64,000 nt of DNA from Zasmidium citrigriseum (GCA_002786025.1 NHNW01000081.1:62001-126000), one strand, 5' to 3'; counted from the stretch's first letter, positions 33,836-45,426 are shown. Numbers and translations are program-made. The notes: generated by a model from the sequence alone, not told the origin.

Positions 33836-34091
33836 ATTGAAGATTCGGAAAGCTTGGTGCTCTCTTGCTGGGGCAGGGTCATGATGCTGCTCTTATATGC
33901 TCAGTGAAGTCTTCCAAAGTTGATGGCTCATGACGTCTTCCACTTCGACCTCTTTGATCTCTCTCTGGCATTTTACCTTGTGTTCGCTTTGAATGCTTTG
34001 CGAAGCTCGGCCGTCGCTCTTGAAGCCGACCCGAACGCCGCTTTCTGGCCGAAGCCGGCGATCGACCATAGCTGAGAATCAGAGACGAGCC

Positions 34092-34377
34092 CTACTTGAA
34101 AATCAATCGACGCTGTGAAGAGAGTCACTGAGTTTCGAAGTATGAGCGTACCTTGATTCCGTTGATGGCCATCCCTGAGACCGTCGCGAAGGGTGCAAGG
34201 AAATACTGGCAAAGTCAGCTGCATAAACATTTCATCTTTCAAAGTGCCACGATCGCCCCTCGCTACAAGCCCGCTCTTGCTTTGTGCTGTAAAATAAGTA
34301 TATTCAGCTGCTATGCATAGCCCGGAGAGGCTTCTCCTGTTAGACCATGAATCTTCCCTTTCGAAACCATTGCCCAT
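34092..34377 (-). CDS. Possible small spliced gene (61 residues)
   Basis: A model with exons 34377-34267, 34205-34152 and 34112-34092 has all phases 0 and ends in TAG. The introns (61 and 39 nt) have GTAGCG and GTACGC donors, CTGAC- or TGAC-like branch sites and CAG acceptors. The C-terminal half would read YFLAPFATVSGMAINGIKRR, a hydrophobic helix followed by a basic end. Without splicing the frame is open for 134 codons. I recognise no family. The evidence is only the internal consistency of the splice sites, and the second intron is very short. Confidence 0.28.
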
Positions 34378-34675
34378 AACACTGGATACATTTGACGTTG
34401 ACCCCCCTGTTGTGGAATCAAGAGCCTCTATATGCTCCTCTCGCTATTTAATAGTTCCTGTTTCACGACAGTGACTTCGGCTGGGCTTTCTGCGGCTGCA
34501 GTACCTTCCAGTCCCTCTTCCGGCGTGGCAGAGTCGAGTGATCCCAGCGGCTGAGAGCGTATAGACCGTCGCCGAGGCTTGCTCTCGTATCAATCAGATC
34601 TCCAATCAAGTCCCGGTTGGGCGGTGTGGTCGGTGCAGATTTCGAGGGCGTCAGTGATGGGGCGATCAGCGACTC

Positions 34676-36805
34676 CTAATCGATCGGCGTCCCATTCTCA
34701 CCCTCGCCCACAAGAGCACCCTCATCGTGCCCATTCTTCTCCTCCTCGTCACTAGAGTAAGACCGCGGCGAGTCTTTGGCGCTGCCGTTTACACTACCGA
34801 CGTCGTCCAGAGCAGCATTCGTGCCAGGCACATATTCGGCGACATTCAAGTCGATGTTATGCATAGGACCCGGGAACTTACACCAGGTGCTCCCACCGCG
34901 TTTGGCACAGTCCGACTTCTGGCAGATGTGTCCATACGGACAGGTCAAATTTCGACATTGCTGGCGGCGTGGGCATGGCGAAGAGCGTGCGACTTCGCGC
35001 AAGCAATGCTTCACTCCCTCGCTGATTGGAGAGTGGTCGTACTGTTCAGTGTTAGCCTTCATATCGGCCCCAATTTCCATTGCCAAGCCAATGTCAACTG
35101 CTTCGTTGGACTGCTTTTCACTCACCTGACACGCGGATCCGTTTTGGCAGTAGCCAACGAGATGATGATTGTTACACAGCTTCTGTTTGGCGATTCTCGA
35201 CTTGAACTGAGCCCTATCTTCGCCGCTTATGAGCGGAGATCGAGTGTCAAGGCGTTCCTGGAGAAAGTTGACTGGGATCTTGTTAGGGGGCATGCTGCCC
35301 TCGTGTGGCAACACGCTGAAGTCTGGCTTCGTGACGCTGACTTTAGATTTGCCAGTCATGAAGTCATTGTCAGACTTCGCGAGGTGGGCCATTTGAAATG
35401 GGTCGCTCTTGGTTGGCGTACGCCAATCTGGCATGTCCGAACCGTTGGAAGAGACCTTAATATGAGCGAACTTGCAGCCCTTGCCGTACTTGCACATCCC
35501 CTTCTGGAAGAAAGTGCAGACCTCTTGGTCCACAGAAGGGGTATTGGAATGGCGTGGTGCCATCGGCGCAGGCGACGCGCCCACTTTCGATGGCGTTGGC
35601 GGTGGAGGCATCTCGCCGCCGTATGGGTTTGGAATGGCATTTGCTTTGAAAATGCCCGGAAACTCCTCTGTGCGGAGCCCTAGTTTGGCGTATTCTTTGT
35701 GGAACGCATAGTTGCGAACCAATGTGATACGGTCCCGTTGGCTTGCGTATGGCACAAGCTCGGATAGGTAGCCCACATCGTGGCAGGCTGCGAAGTAGAT
35801 GTGTCGGCATTGCGTGTTCTCGACGAATTGACGGAAGAGGCCTCTAATCTTGAAGTCTGCGTTTTCTTTCAATTCGCCGGCATCGACGAAGTCGAAGAGT
35901 CCGTTTGATCTGTGACAGTGTTAGAAAGCCGGACAGTCGTGGTGTGTGGTATGACCAGGATCCGCATGGGCATCTACTCACCGGTTGAAGTTGGCCACGA
36001 ACGGAGCTAGGGAGCGCTTCTCTGGACCAGCAAGTCCGACTTTCGAAACAGCTTTCGAGAGTCCGGCGAGGTTGGCATAGATGCGGACCATGATGTTGCA
36101 GTTCTCCAGGCCAGGTCGGCTCCTATGCGAATATGAGTGTCAGAATGCGACTCATGAGGGTTCCTCGAGTTCTGGAGTACTCACCTCAGGCTCCGCTGAA
36201 TGGTATCGTTGAGGAGCTGCGCAGCCCGCGAGCCTCCCTCGGCCTTACTCTCAAGGAGGTCATCGTCGAAGACGTACCCATCGCCGTCAACTAGGACAAG
36301 GACCTATGATTGTCAGCTTGTCTCGTATGAAGCCATGATCTGAGGCCTGAGGCTGATCAAGGCGAAAGCTCCCCAGAGTGCTTCCTGGCATGCGCTGGTA
36401 CCTCAACTCAATAGGGAGACCGAGTATGGACGCAGTCGGATGCCCTGCAGTGCAAAGGAAGGAAGCAGGATGAAGCATCTCGGCGCTAACCCCCTCCCAA
36501 ATTCCGCAAGGAGACAACTCATCAAGGTGCACCCGCACCCAACCCCATCCCACGCGCCATCCCACCGGAGACAAAAACGACAGTACACTTACAAAAGGAT
36601 TCCTCTCCCCACCCTTCGCCATCTGCTTATACCTCTCCCTCGAATCCCTCGCCTCCTCAAACTCAGATTTGAGGCGCTTGAAATCCTCCATAAGCGTGGC
36701 ATATTTGTCGAGGATGTCGGTGTGGTTTTTGTGGTACTCGTCGTCTTTGATCCGGAAGTGGGTCAGTTGGGCCGCGGCCTGGTCGAGTTCCTTGTCGGAG
36801 AGCAT
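34676..36805 (-). CDS. CCCH zinc-finger protein with N-terminal NYN/PIN-like domain
   Basis: Five exons: 36805-36593, 36303-36185, 36122-35982, 35909-35126 and 35041-34676, giving 540 residues. A coiled coil (about 1-65) precedes an alpha/beta domain with acidic residues at strand ends (VLVLVDGDGYVF, FDFVDAGELKENADFK, FAACHDVGYL), which looks like a NYN/PIN-type nuclease-like fold; that is inference. Finger 1 is CTFFQKGMCKYGKGCKFAH (C-x7-C-x5-C-x3-H). Finger 2 is assembled across the last intron: C-x8-C-x5-C on one side, completed by YDH on the other. A third, atypical C-x5-C-x4-C-x3-H finger follows. The tail is acidic and Ser-rich. The last intron (84 nt) has no stop and is a multiple of three. 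Likely an RNA-binding protein. The first intron is unusually long (289 nt). Confidence 0.88.
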
Positions 36806-37104
36806 GGTGGGTGGTTAAATGTCAGAGGAGGGAGCTGGAGGTGTGATGGGTTTTGAGGGCGGGCATGTCTTGGAGACGGCCGCCAGACGACTGAATGTCT
36901 TGAAGGTCGCCTTTGACAAGAAGATTGCCTCTCGCCCTTTGTATCTGCGAGTCTTAGCTGCAAGTGTCGCCGCCGCCGTGTGGAAGGTCAGGTCGCCGTC
37001 GCTGTCGTGTGCTCAGAAATTGACTCGCCGCCTTCCGTGCGGGGGTCCCGCTTCTGTTGACTTCACGTCCTCACGCGACTCTCCTCTCAACAACAACTCC
37101 CAAC
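36806..37104. promoter_or_regulatory. Short divergent promoter region between the CCCH gene and SPC19
   Basis: Only about 300 bp separate the two start codons, so the genes must share or tightly pack their promoters. No TATA box is evident; a CT/CA-rich leader precedes the SPC19 ATG. Confidence 0.5.
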
Positions 37105-37665
37105 ATGGACTCCAGCACGCAAAATGCCCTCCAAGGCTGCGTTTCCTCACTCCAATCCAGCATGCAGCTCCTCGAATCCAGCATCAACGTCCTCGACTCC
37201 GGCGTGAGCGACTACCCGCGATTGGGAAAAGTGCTCCAAACAACTCGCGTACGAACACACCGTATCCAATCTCATACCACAAGATTCTGATGTGTAATGT
37301 TCTAGCACTTCGAACTCGTCTCCGAACACGACCTAACAACCGCGCAATCAACCCTCCTCTCCGAAATCCAACCCGAAGTCAGCGCCCTCTTATCCCGCGT
37401 CGAAACATACCTAGATAAACTCGAGCGGAGGGAGAAATCGCTTATTGCGAAGGCGGAATTGCAGGAGGGGAGGCTTGCGCAGCCGAATTCGTCATCGAGG
37501 GCGAAGAGTCCGGCGAGGGGGACGACTGGTGGGACTGGGTTGGAGGAGCTGAAGATGCAGCAGTTGAGGCAGAAGAAGGAGAGGTTGAGTTATGCTGTTG
37601 GGAGGTTGGAGTTGCAGGCTAGTCAGCGGCAGAGACAGTTGAGGAAGAGTATGGCGCTTTCGTAA
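37105..37665 (+). CDS. SPC19: DASH complex subunit Spc19
   Basis: Two exons: 37105-37248 and 37306-37665, phase 0, giving 167 residues. The N-terminal helix (LQGCVSSLQSSMQLLESS then INVLDSGVSDYPRLGKVLQ) and the following block HFELVSEHDLTTAQ, LLSEIQPEV and ETYLDKLERREKSLIAK are the conserved Spc19 signature. The C-terminus is a basic coiled coil (KMQQLRQKKERLSYAV). Spc19 is part of the fungal ring-forming DASH/Dam1 complex that couples kinetochores to microtubules. The length matches the family. Confidence 0.93.
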
Positions 37666-37984
37666 AGGGTGCTGGGTAGAGCTAGGAGTTTTGGAGGGAT
37701 TGATGTTATGATACCCCAAGGAAGGAATGATTCTTGATATCGAGTCGTTCTTCTCTGACTGCGTGCGTTGCTTGATTCCATTGACATTGGGATACGGGAC
37801 GGAAAGCATGCTGTCGTACATATTGACCACGCAGTCGCCCATCAGAAGTGAGTTGAGTGAACTGGCCGTTTTGTTCAAAAGCTGACATTATATTAAGAAC
37901 TAACGTAACACAGCATTTTCCAATTGTCATTCACAAAAAGGAGCGAAACCACATCAACACAAACACATCATCATCCCCGCAACC

Positions 37985-38787
37985 TTACATCCCCAACGCC
38001 ACCAAAACAAGCCCCAAAGCCCCAACAGCACTGGCCTTAACCATGCCAGCGGCATTCATATCACCCCCATTATCCTCCTCATTCCCATCATCCGAATCAT
38101 CATCCTGGCCAGAAGCCTCCGAAGTCTGAGTAGGACTAGTCGACATGGTCTTGTTGTTGTCATCGTCGTCGTCATCATCATCCCCTTCTCCGGTAGAGGT
38201 GGGTGCTGGAGCCACAGCGGTCATGCTCGAAGTCATAGAGGTCATCGTCGCAACGTTGTTATCATCATCATCGTCATCATCATCCCCATCCCCCGTCTGA
38301 CTTGGCCCAGCAGAAGTCGTCGCCGAGGAAGAAGAGGTCGTCAAAGTCGCCCCAGGCGTAGCATTCTGTCCACAAGCTCTAGCAATACCCTGCAAGACGT
38401 CGTCGTAGGTCTCCTCCCAATCCTCATCGTCATCGCCCGAGAAAGTGGAGAGACAGGTGTTGAGTTGGGAGATGACGGTGCTGTCGGAGCAGTAGTTGGC
38501 GTTGGAGCGGGTGGCGGAGATGGCGGAGTCTGTGGAGGCGACGTTAGTTATGTGTGGGTTTGAGGGTGGGTGGGGAGGGACTTGCCACAAGCTGTGTTGC
38601 TTTGAGAGTTGTTGTTCGAGTCGTTGTTGTTATTGTTATTGTTATCGTTGTCGTCGTCATTGTCATCGTCGTTCTCTTCCTGACGAGCAAAGAGCTTGCC
38701 GTTGAGAGGTCCGTTGGATGGTGGAGCGACTCTGGCGTAGGCGAGAGTAGCGAGAGCGCTGAGGGTGAGGATCTTTGTGGCGACCAT
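37985..38787 (-). CDS. Secreted Asp/Asn-rich GPI-type surface protein
   Basis: Two exons: 38787-38586 and 38529-37985, giving 248 residues. The signal peptide is MVATKILTLSALATLAYA. A D/N homopolymer region follows, then a Cys-containing module (NYCSDSTVISQLNTCLSTF ... GIARACG), then two Ser/Thr- and Asp-rich low-complexity segments. A hydrophobic tail (VKASAVGALGLVLVALGM) looks like a GPI signal. A GT donor two bases further would break the reading frame. The only junction that keeps both the frame and the extra Cys is a GC donor (GCAAGT) at 38585, with branch CTAAC and acceptor CACAG: a GC-AG intron. A GTGGCA donor would also keep frame but lose that Cys. The role at the cell wall or surface is inferred. 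Confidence 0.8.
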
Positions 38788-39643
38788 TGTGATTTGAGTC
38801 TGTGCGGATTGGAAGGCGAGTGTTGTGTTGTGCAAGTGTCTTTGATTCTGGCTGCTGTATCTCTTCCAGACTGGCAACTTTCTCCCCTCTTATACAACCT
38901 GCCCGTGCCTCACAGCATCCGCTTGTGATAGAGATGTGCAGTACCTGAAACGACACGCTCGTGGCTGAGCCTGTCATGTCAGGTCCCGTCCTCCTGCACG
39001 CCCACGTCAAATGTCAAGACCTCAAAGAGTAACTCTCATTGTTCTGATTGGGCGTGGAGGCTATGCTGCTTTCTCTGTTCGGCATTGCCCAGACTCTCGG
39101 CCCGATGCCCAGAATGCCGATCAAAGGTCGCACGGCGGAAAAGTCGGGCGACAAGGCATACTTTGCGTGGCACGCTGTGGCTGGTTGCAATGTTACATCT
39201 CGAGTCTTTGGATTGTGTAGGAGGCGTTCTGGATGCTGTGGGATATGAACTGCTCCGCGGACGCACGTAGCCAGTTCGACATGTCGTTCGTTGAATTGGA
39301 TGATCTTGGTATTTTGCCGCTTTGTTTTGCCGCTCATGCATTGGACGCTGCGCCTGCTGAGCCACCACAATTGTGTAAGTGGATGTTCTGTCGTTCGCGA
39401 GCTTTACTCTCGTCCCCTTTGGAGATCGAAGTTATCGAGTCAGTTGAAGTTAAACGTTCGGATCTCACTCCGAGCCCGTCTCATCGGCGGCGTCGACGAG
39501 AGCATGGCGCGTTCAAGGCAGGCCAATCTTTTGCAGAGAGCGCATGGCATCACGGGAGTCCGCCTTAAACACCTCCATCAATGGTCTCCAGTAGTCCTCA
39601 ATCATCGCAGTCCCCAGTGAACCAACAAGAGAACCGAGTCGTC
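38788..39643. other. Intergenic, no gene supported
   Basis: The left part is the probable promoter of the Asp/Asn-rich protein gene. Frames at 39011-39620 on both strands overlap and show no domain. Confidence 0.5.
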
Positions 39644-40303
39644 TCATTCCAACTTGATCCCAACCCTCTCCACCAACCCCTCAACCTGCCCCCTCCACTC
39701 CCTAATAACCGGATGCCACTCCGCAACATCCCCAAACCCAACCTTCAACTCACCCCCCTCCTCATCCTGCCCCGGCACCTCATAGAGCCAAATCCCATCC
39801 GGCCCAAAGAACTCCGGACTGAGCAATTTCTCCATCTTCAACGCCTCTTTCGCATCCTCAAAGCACTTCCTGACTTCCCCAACCAGTTCGCTGTGCAGGT
39901 TCTGGTCCAGACGGCTCGCCGCCTGAGATATCCCCTCAAGAACACCTAGGTAATATCCGACTTTCTGTCCGATCTCTGCACCAAGACTAAAGCCCTCGTC
40001 GAAGCCAGCTTGGATGTGTTTTTCTTTGCTGACGGCGATGCCTTCGCGGTAGCCGTTTGTTACGTGGATGCTGCGGAGGCGGGGTATGTCTGAATGCTCT
40101 GCGCCAGATCTCACCACCGCGTCATCGTCTCTGATATTACCATTGTGGTGGGCGGGGAGTGTCGGCGAAGACGGCGCAGACCCAAAGACGTCGTCGAGAG
40201 GGTCTACCGGCGTGGGGGTGCGCTCGTCAACTGGGGCGTTGTTCATAAAGAGCTCTTCGTCGGCTGAGAGGCGTGGACCCAGGGGTGGGAGGTCGCGGAG
40301 CAT
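39644..40303 (-). CDS. YAE1: Yae1 family protein, Fe-S assembly adaptor for Rli1/ABCE1
   Basis: A single exon of 219 residues from ATG 40303; the longer frame upstream starts with TTG. The defining deca-GX3 repeat is visible at about residues 85-125: GYREG, then GFDEG, GAEIG and GYYLGVLEG. In yeast Yae1 and Lto1 form the adaptor that delivers Fe-S clusters to the ribosome-recycling ATPase Rli1. The C-terminus (GIWLYEVPGQ, HPVIREW) is acidic and fungal-typical. The length and the repeat number fit the family well. Confidence 0.9.
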   Translation of the reverse strand: MLRDLPPLGPRLSADEELFMNNAPVDERTPTPVDPLDDVFGSAPSSPTLPAHHNGNIRDDDAVVRSGAEHSDIPRLRSIHVTNGYREGIAVSKEKHIQAGFDEGFSLGAEIGQKVGYYLGVLEGISQAASRLDQNLHSELVGEVRKCFEDAKEALKMEKLLSPEFFGPDGIWLYEVPGQDEEGGELKVGFGDVAEWHPVIREWRGQVEGLVERVGIKLE

Positions 40304-40424
40304 GCTTGTTCCATATCGTGCTGGAGGGCAAATTACGAAGGTGAGAAGGTGAGAAGGTGAGAGGGAATGTAGTTGCTGGAGGAGTTCAAAATCTTTCAAC
40401 AATTGGAAAGCTCAGCTTTCGGCC

Positions 40425-40445
40425 CCGCCCCNCCCCGCCCCCGCC
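40425..40445. other. GC-rich low-complexity tract with an ambiguous base
   Basis: A C/G run in the divergent region between YAE1 and the sugar-porter 3' end contains a single N at 40432, the only ambiguous base in the window. It marks an unresolved homopolymer-like stretch rather than biology. Confidence 0.8.
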
Positions 40446-40506
40446 GGCCCCATTCCCATCCACGGACCGCCTTTGAGAAGCCACTCTATTCTTGGCCACT
40501 TTCAGT

Positions 40507-42277
40507 TCAACCTTCATATACATCTTCGACCTCGTCAGCCTTCTCTGCGTCCTTCTCACCCGCATTGCCACCCGCTTCATCTGCCTCTTGGGACCCGGCT
40601 GACAATGCATCGTGGGTGCTCCTGCGACCATATTCACGGAACTTGGCTGGAACAAGATACCAATGTTCTGCTGCAGCGAATAGCTCGTCCGCATCCTCGA
40701 GCGGGCAGCCCTTTGTCTCTGGAAAGAGTGCCAGAACCAGAGGTACGGAAAAAGCAGCTATGACGGCGAAGATAATGTACGTTCGATATGCAATGCTGGC
40801 AAAGGACACTGGAGTAATCTCGGCTATCACGAAATTGAAGAGCCAATGTGTCTGTCGACAGTCAGTCTCTTCGAAGATCGTATGAGCGCTCTTGGCAATC
40901 AGAGTACTTACTGCAGTCCCGATGGCGGAAAAATGCACTCGCAGATCTTGTGGCCCTACTTCCGTCGCAAACAAAAAGTTCGCTCCAAGATATCCGATGG
41001 GAAAGAATGCCATGTAGAGGAAGAGAAAAAATACAGCGGCCTTGCCGGCGCCGGCGCTGTGGTCCAACTGCGACACTGTCGCGCCCAATCCAATCATGGC
41101 CATACTCATGCCGGAGCCTGAGAGAACGAACAGAGGCTTGCGGCCATATCGGTCGACAATGACGAGTGGGACCAGAGATACAATGATCTTCCAGCTCAGA
41201 AGAGACGCGCTCAAAACCGCCGCCTCACGAGTTGCGAAATGCAACGACTCCGTGAATATGGTGTTGGCATAATACGTCACTCCGTTCGCACCGGTCATTT
41301 GGGCATTGAAATTGACCGCAAAGGCAAGGCAAGCTCGGTAGAATTCTTTGCCCTTTTGGTTCTTGGTTACGATCCTCAGCCACCCCTTCGCTGAGTTGTG
41401 TCGATGCAGTTCGAATGAGTCCACGATGTTGGCCACTTTGACACGAACAGATTCCGAGTCCTCGGGTACGTCGTCCAAGATGGAGAAGACATGTGTGGCT
41501 TCGTTCAGGCGCCCATTATGCGCCAGCCAGTGGGGAGACTCGGGGAAGATGAAGACTGAAGCGAGGAGTATGAGGATGAAAACGATGGGGATCGCCAAAG
41601 GCAAACGCCAGGCCACTTGGCTGGTGGGATTGGCTCCCAAGCCATAATTGACCCAGGAAGCCAGTGCTCGTTAGACTGTCAGACTTGTACTCTGCATTCC
41701 GGGAGAAAGGTGACTGACCTTGTCCAGTCGTAACGAATAGCCCTACAACGACAACATTTTTGCCTCGGCTTTTGGGCTTCGTGCATTCAGACTGCCAGAC
41801 AGGGACTATTGCATTAATTCCACCGACGCCCAAACCTGTCACGATCCGGCCAACAATCAGTTGGGCCAAGCCGAACGATGAAGCTTGAAGCGTGTGTCCA
41901 ATCACTCCGACCACACCATGAATAACCAGTGCAGCTCGGCGACCGTGGCGATTCCCTAATGGCACGGCGAACAAAGCTCCAAACAAGCAGCCGATGGTAT
42001 AGATCGCTACGACGGTGCCTGTAGTCGTAACATCAGCTTCATCATCAGATGCTGCGGCCTCATCGGACCTACCTTGTATCGTGGATCTGTGCACCTTCTC
42101 TTCCCCAGACGCATCGACGGTATTGATGGCCGGGAATGTATGCACGAAAGATGGATAGTTGAGAATGCCTCCTGTCTGAGACTGGTTGTAGCCGAATAAC
42201 AAGAATGATGGGAGAACCACCAACGCAAGACGCGCTGCCGCAAGACGGTGTCCTCGAAGCTTCGACGCCATTGCCAT
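40507..42277 (-). CDS. MFS sugar-porter-family transporter
   Basis: Four exons: 42277-42073, 42018-41719, 41666-40912 and 40851-40507, giving 534 residues. All junctions keep frame (phases 1, 1, 0). The sugar-porter signatures are present: FGYNQSQTGGIL in TM1, GNRHGRRAAL in loop 2-3, PESPHWLAHNGR at the end of TM6, VDRYGRKPLF in loop 8-9 and FPETKG after TM12. The first intron (54 nt) is stop-free and a multiple of three, but splicing gives STIQGTVVAIYTIG, the usual family sequence. The tail is rich in Ala, Glu, Asp and Lys. It transports a sugar or polyol at the plasma membrane. It is divergently placed to the 2-hydroxyacid dehydrogenase gene 365 bp away. Confidence 0.93.
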
Positions 42278-42641
42278 TATTCTTGGGTGGACGCTTAGAG
42301 TGAAGAAGCGTACAAGCTTTGGATGGTAAACGATAGGCGGTATCTCCTACTCCTACCTGGGGTGGCTGTGGAGCACACGCTGCCTGAACATTGAAGCGAA
42401 GGATATCGTGAGACGGACGTCTCGCGTCTCGATACCCGCCTGAAATTTGAACCGTCTTCAACTAGGCTTGGATCGCCGGCCATGAAGTTGTGAGGTGGAA
42501 TACGCGAGGCTGCAGCCGACCAGCCTAAACGTTAAGCCGCCAAAATGTGCCCAGCCTGGAACTTTTGTCTCATCTCGCTCTTGGGAGGGAGGAACAGAAA
42601 CATCTGAGAAACGACCCGAGATACTTCTTGCAACTGGAACG

Positions 42642-43713
42642 ATGTCGCCGGCCCTACCCAAGCCAAGAATTCTATTCTTCAATCCAGTACGACACGCTTC
42701 AGACGTATACAATGCACTCAAAGACACGACTTTACCAGAAGTCATTACCAGCAAATCACGGAACGAGTTCTTCCAAGATTGTCAAGGGAAGTACGCGGAC
42801 ATTTCTGCAATCTATCGAACTTCAGCTAGCGGTGCTGTAAGTGTAACACCATGGAAATTGTATCGACGGCGACATTCTCGTGGCTGACGCTCTCTTCAAG
42901 ATTGCAGGAAAATTCGATGAGGCCTTGATCCAAAGGCTACCGCCATCAGTCAAATTCATATGTCACAATGGCGCCGGATACGACCAGATCGATGTCGAGG
43001 CCTGCTCTGCCAGAGGAATCACTGTCACGTACGCCCCTGACCCAGTGACTGACGCCACCGCGGACCTAGGCGCATTTCTCCTTTTGGGAGCTTTGAGGCA
43101 ATTGAATCCGGCTCTTCAATCCTTAAGAAAGGGAAACTTCAAGACAGGAGTCGACTTTGGCCATGATCCGCAGGGGAAATTACTCGGCATCTTGGGTCTG
43201 GGCCGGATTGGCAAGGCTTTAATGCGACGAATGGCGCCTTTTGGCATGAAGTTCATCTATCACAATCGACGACTAGTGAAAGATGCCGGCGGGGCGACCT
43301 ACGTTTCTTTCGACGAGCTGCTGTCTCAAAGCGATGTCATTTCGGTACACGTTCCCCTCACGAAGGCCACAGTTCATCTCATTGGCCGCGATGAGATCAA
43401 GAAAATGAAATCGGGAGTTGTCATTGTCAACACGGCAAGAGGGGCAATTATCGACGAGGCTGCCATGGCCGATGCATTGGAAGATGGCCACATCGCCGCC
43501 GTTGGGCTTGATGTCTACGAGGAGGAGCCATTGGTGCAGCCCAAGTTGGTCGAGAATTCTCGTGCACTGCTTGTCCCGCACTTGGGCACGCACACTACTG
43601 AGACACTGGCCAAGATGGAGACTTTGGCAATGGAGAATGCACGGAGAGGTGTATTGGGTGAGGAACTTCTCACTATTGTACCAGAGCAGTGTAAGACGTC
43701 AATGAAGATTTGA
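42642..43713 (+). CDS. D-isomer-specific 2-hydroxyacid dehydrogenase (glyoxylate/hydroxypyruvate reductase-like)
   Basis: Two exons: 42642-42836 and 42901-43713, phase 0, giving 335 residues. The intron ends at the TTCAAG acceptor, 13 nt after GGCTGAC. The GCAG seven bases further would shift the frame. Features in order: HNGAGYDQIDV, the NAD motif GILGLGRIGKAL (about residue 155), the substrate/NAD Arg in NTARGAIIDEAAM, the Glu in VYEEEP and the catalytic His in VPHLGTHT. The enzyme reduces 2-ketoacids such as glyoxylate or hydroxypyruvate. The end QCKTSMKI lacks a clear peroxisomal signal, so it is probably cytosolic. Confidence 0.94.
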
Positions 43714-44192
43714 TGATGTTCTAGACAACGCGCAATCAAGTTCTAAGCTATGGAAATACTATCAAAGTGATCAAAGGCGGTGGTTTTCTTCCTGGAAGTG
43801 TATTTTGGGTGTCGTCCGCCTAATGCCCGAAGCAAACCTACAGACGAAGCTGCCACTCCTGTCTCTGATCTTCGCGAATTTGCCGTGATGACGAACGAAG
43901 TTGATTAGCCGATATTGGGTATTAGTATCTGCTCATCAACGCGAATGTGCAAAGACGTTAAGCAAGTGGATGTAGACAGGGCTGAGAACAGGCTGAACTT
44001 TGTGCCGGCCCTTTCATCCACTGACATATCCATACATGTGTCATGCAAAGCCTTGACAGCAATTGCCGAGTGTCATCGACTGTTACATAGTTCAAGACCG
44101 GCCAAAAACATCGACCTAACAGCCAATATCGACCTCCAGCTGGACCCATTGAGCTTTCTTGTCGGGCTTTGACGTTCTTGCCGCTCGTCAGA

Positions 44193-45426
44193 ATGGTGAA
44201 AGCTACGGTTCTGGGTGCCGCAGGACAAATTGGCCAGCCGCTGAGCCTGCTCTTGAAAATGGTAGGTAGAATCATTCCAGAAGCGGAATATCAAAGCCTG
44301 ACCAGAGCAAAATTACGCAACAGAGTCCTTTGGTAAACGAGCTTGCACTCTACGATATCGTGCAAGCCCCTGGTGTCGCAATCGACCTCAATCATATCGA
44401 TACTCCAGGACCAGTGCAAGGCTTCCTTCCCACCGATGACGGTCTCCGAAAAGCGCTCACCGGCGCCGATGTGGTGGTCATTCCCGCTGGCATCGCACGC
44501 AAGCCGGGCATGACGCGAGATGGTGAGTCTTCAAGATTCAAGATTCAATTTCCAAAGCAAAGGGCCAGGCGGGGCTGATGATTGTCGTATGACAGATCTC
44601 TTCAAGACAAATGCCAACGTCATCCGAGACCTGGCCAAGGCCGTGGCACAATGGTGTCCACACGCATACGTCTGCATTATCACAAATCCTGTCAATAGCA
44701 CACTGCCCATTGCGGTCGAAGTGCTGAGAAGCCAGGGCGTGTTCAACCCGCACAGAGTCTTCGGGGTCACGACGCTCGACGTCGTGCGGGCTTCGACATT
44801 TGTGGCTCACGAGCTAGGAGATCCGAATCCCAGGAATTATACAGTACCGGTTGTGGGTGGGCATAGTGGTGCGACTATACTGCCGCTTTATAGTCAGTGC
44901 GTGCCACCAGTCCATCTGTCGGAGGAACAGATTGAAAGCATTACCTATCGTGAGTGGTTCAAATCACGAGCTTCGAGTCGCAGTCAAGCTGATGTTGGGA
45001 ATTCGCAGGAGTGCAGTTTGGTGGCGACGAGATCGTACAAGCCAAAGCAGGGGCAGGCTCTGCAACGACATGCATGGCGTATGCGGGATTCCGGTACGTC
45101 TCTGACCTTCGATCAATCCAGTGTCTCTTGAGCTTACCGTTGGACCGTCCAGTTTCGTCGAGGCCGTTCTCAAGGCGGCGAGAGGTGATAAAGGGGTTTG
45201 CGAGGCCGCCTATGTATTCCTTCCCGGAATTGAAGGTGGTAGAGAGGTTGCGGACGAGCTTGGTGTTGAATTCTTCAGTACTAAGCTGGACTTTTCGACC
45301 GAAGGGGCCATTCGAGCACACGGTATCGGTGCGTTATCCAAGCATGAGGAAAAGTTGATGGCTGCTTGTTTACCGGAGCTGAGGAACAATGTACGAGCGG
45401 GGCTGGAGGCTGGGGCGGAGATCTAA
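44193..45426 (+). CDS. NAD-dependent malate dehydrogenase
   Basis: Five exons: 44193-44261, 44324-44522, 44596-44949, 45009-45093 and 45153-45426. Phases are 0, 1, 1 and 2, giving 326 residues. Family landmarks are [38 protein letters not shown] (substrate Arg residues), [29 protein letters not shown] with the catalytic His, and [19 protein letters not shown]. The N-terminus begins directly with the Rossmann fold, so there is no mitochondrial presequence, and the C-terminus (GLEAGAEI) has no peroxisomal signal. It is probably the cytosolic form or a paralog. It reversibly converts malate and oxaloacetate. Its stop is only 8 bp from that of the convergent NDC80-like gene. Confidence 0.95.

Noticed and set aside
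36287..36592. Open reading through intron 1 of the CCCH gene as coding
   Set aside because: The frame is open, but GTAAGT and CATAG sites bound it and the downstream exon begins the conserved VLVLVDGDGY block. The translated intron has no similarity to anything I know.
40432..40432. Single N as an assembly gap hiding a feature
   Set aside because: It sits in a C/G homopolymer-like run in an intergenic region; it looks like base-calling ambiguity only.
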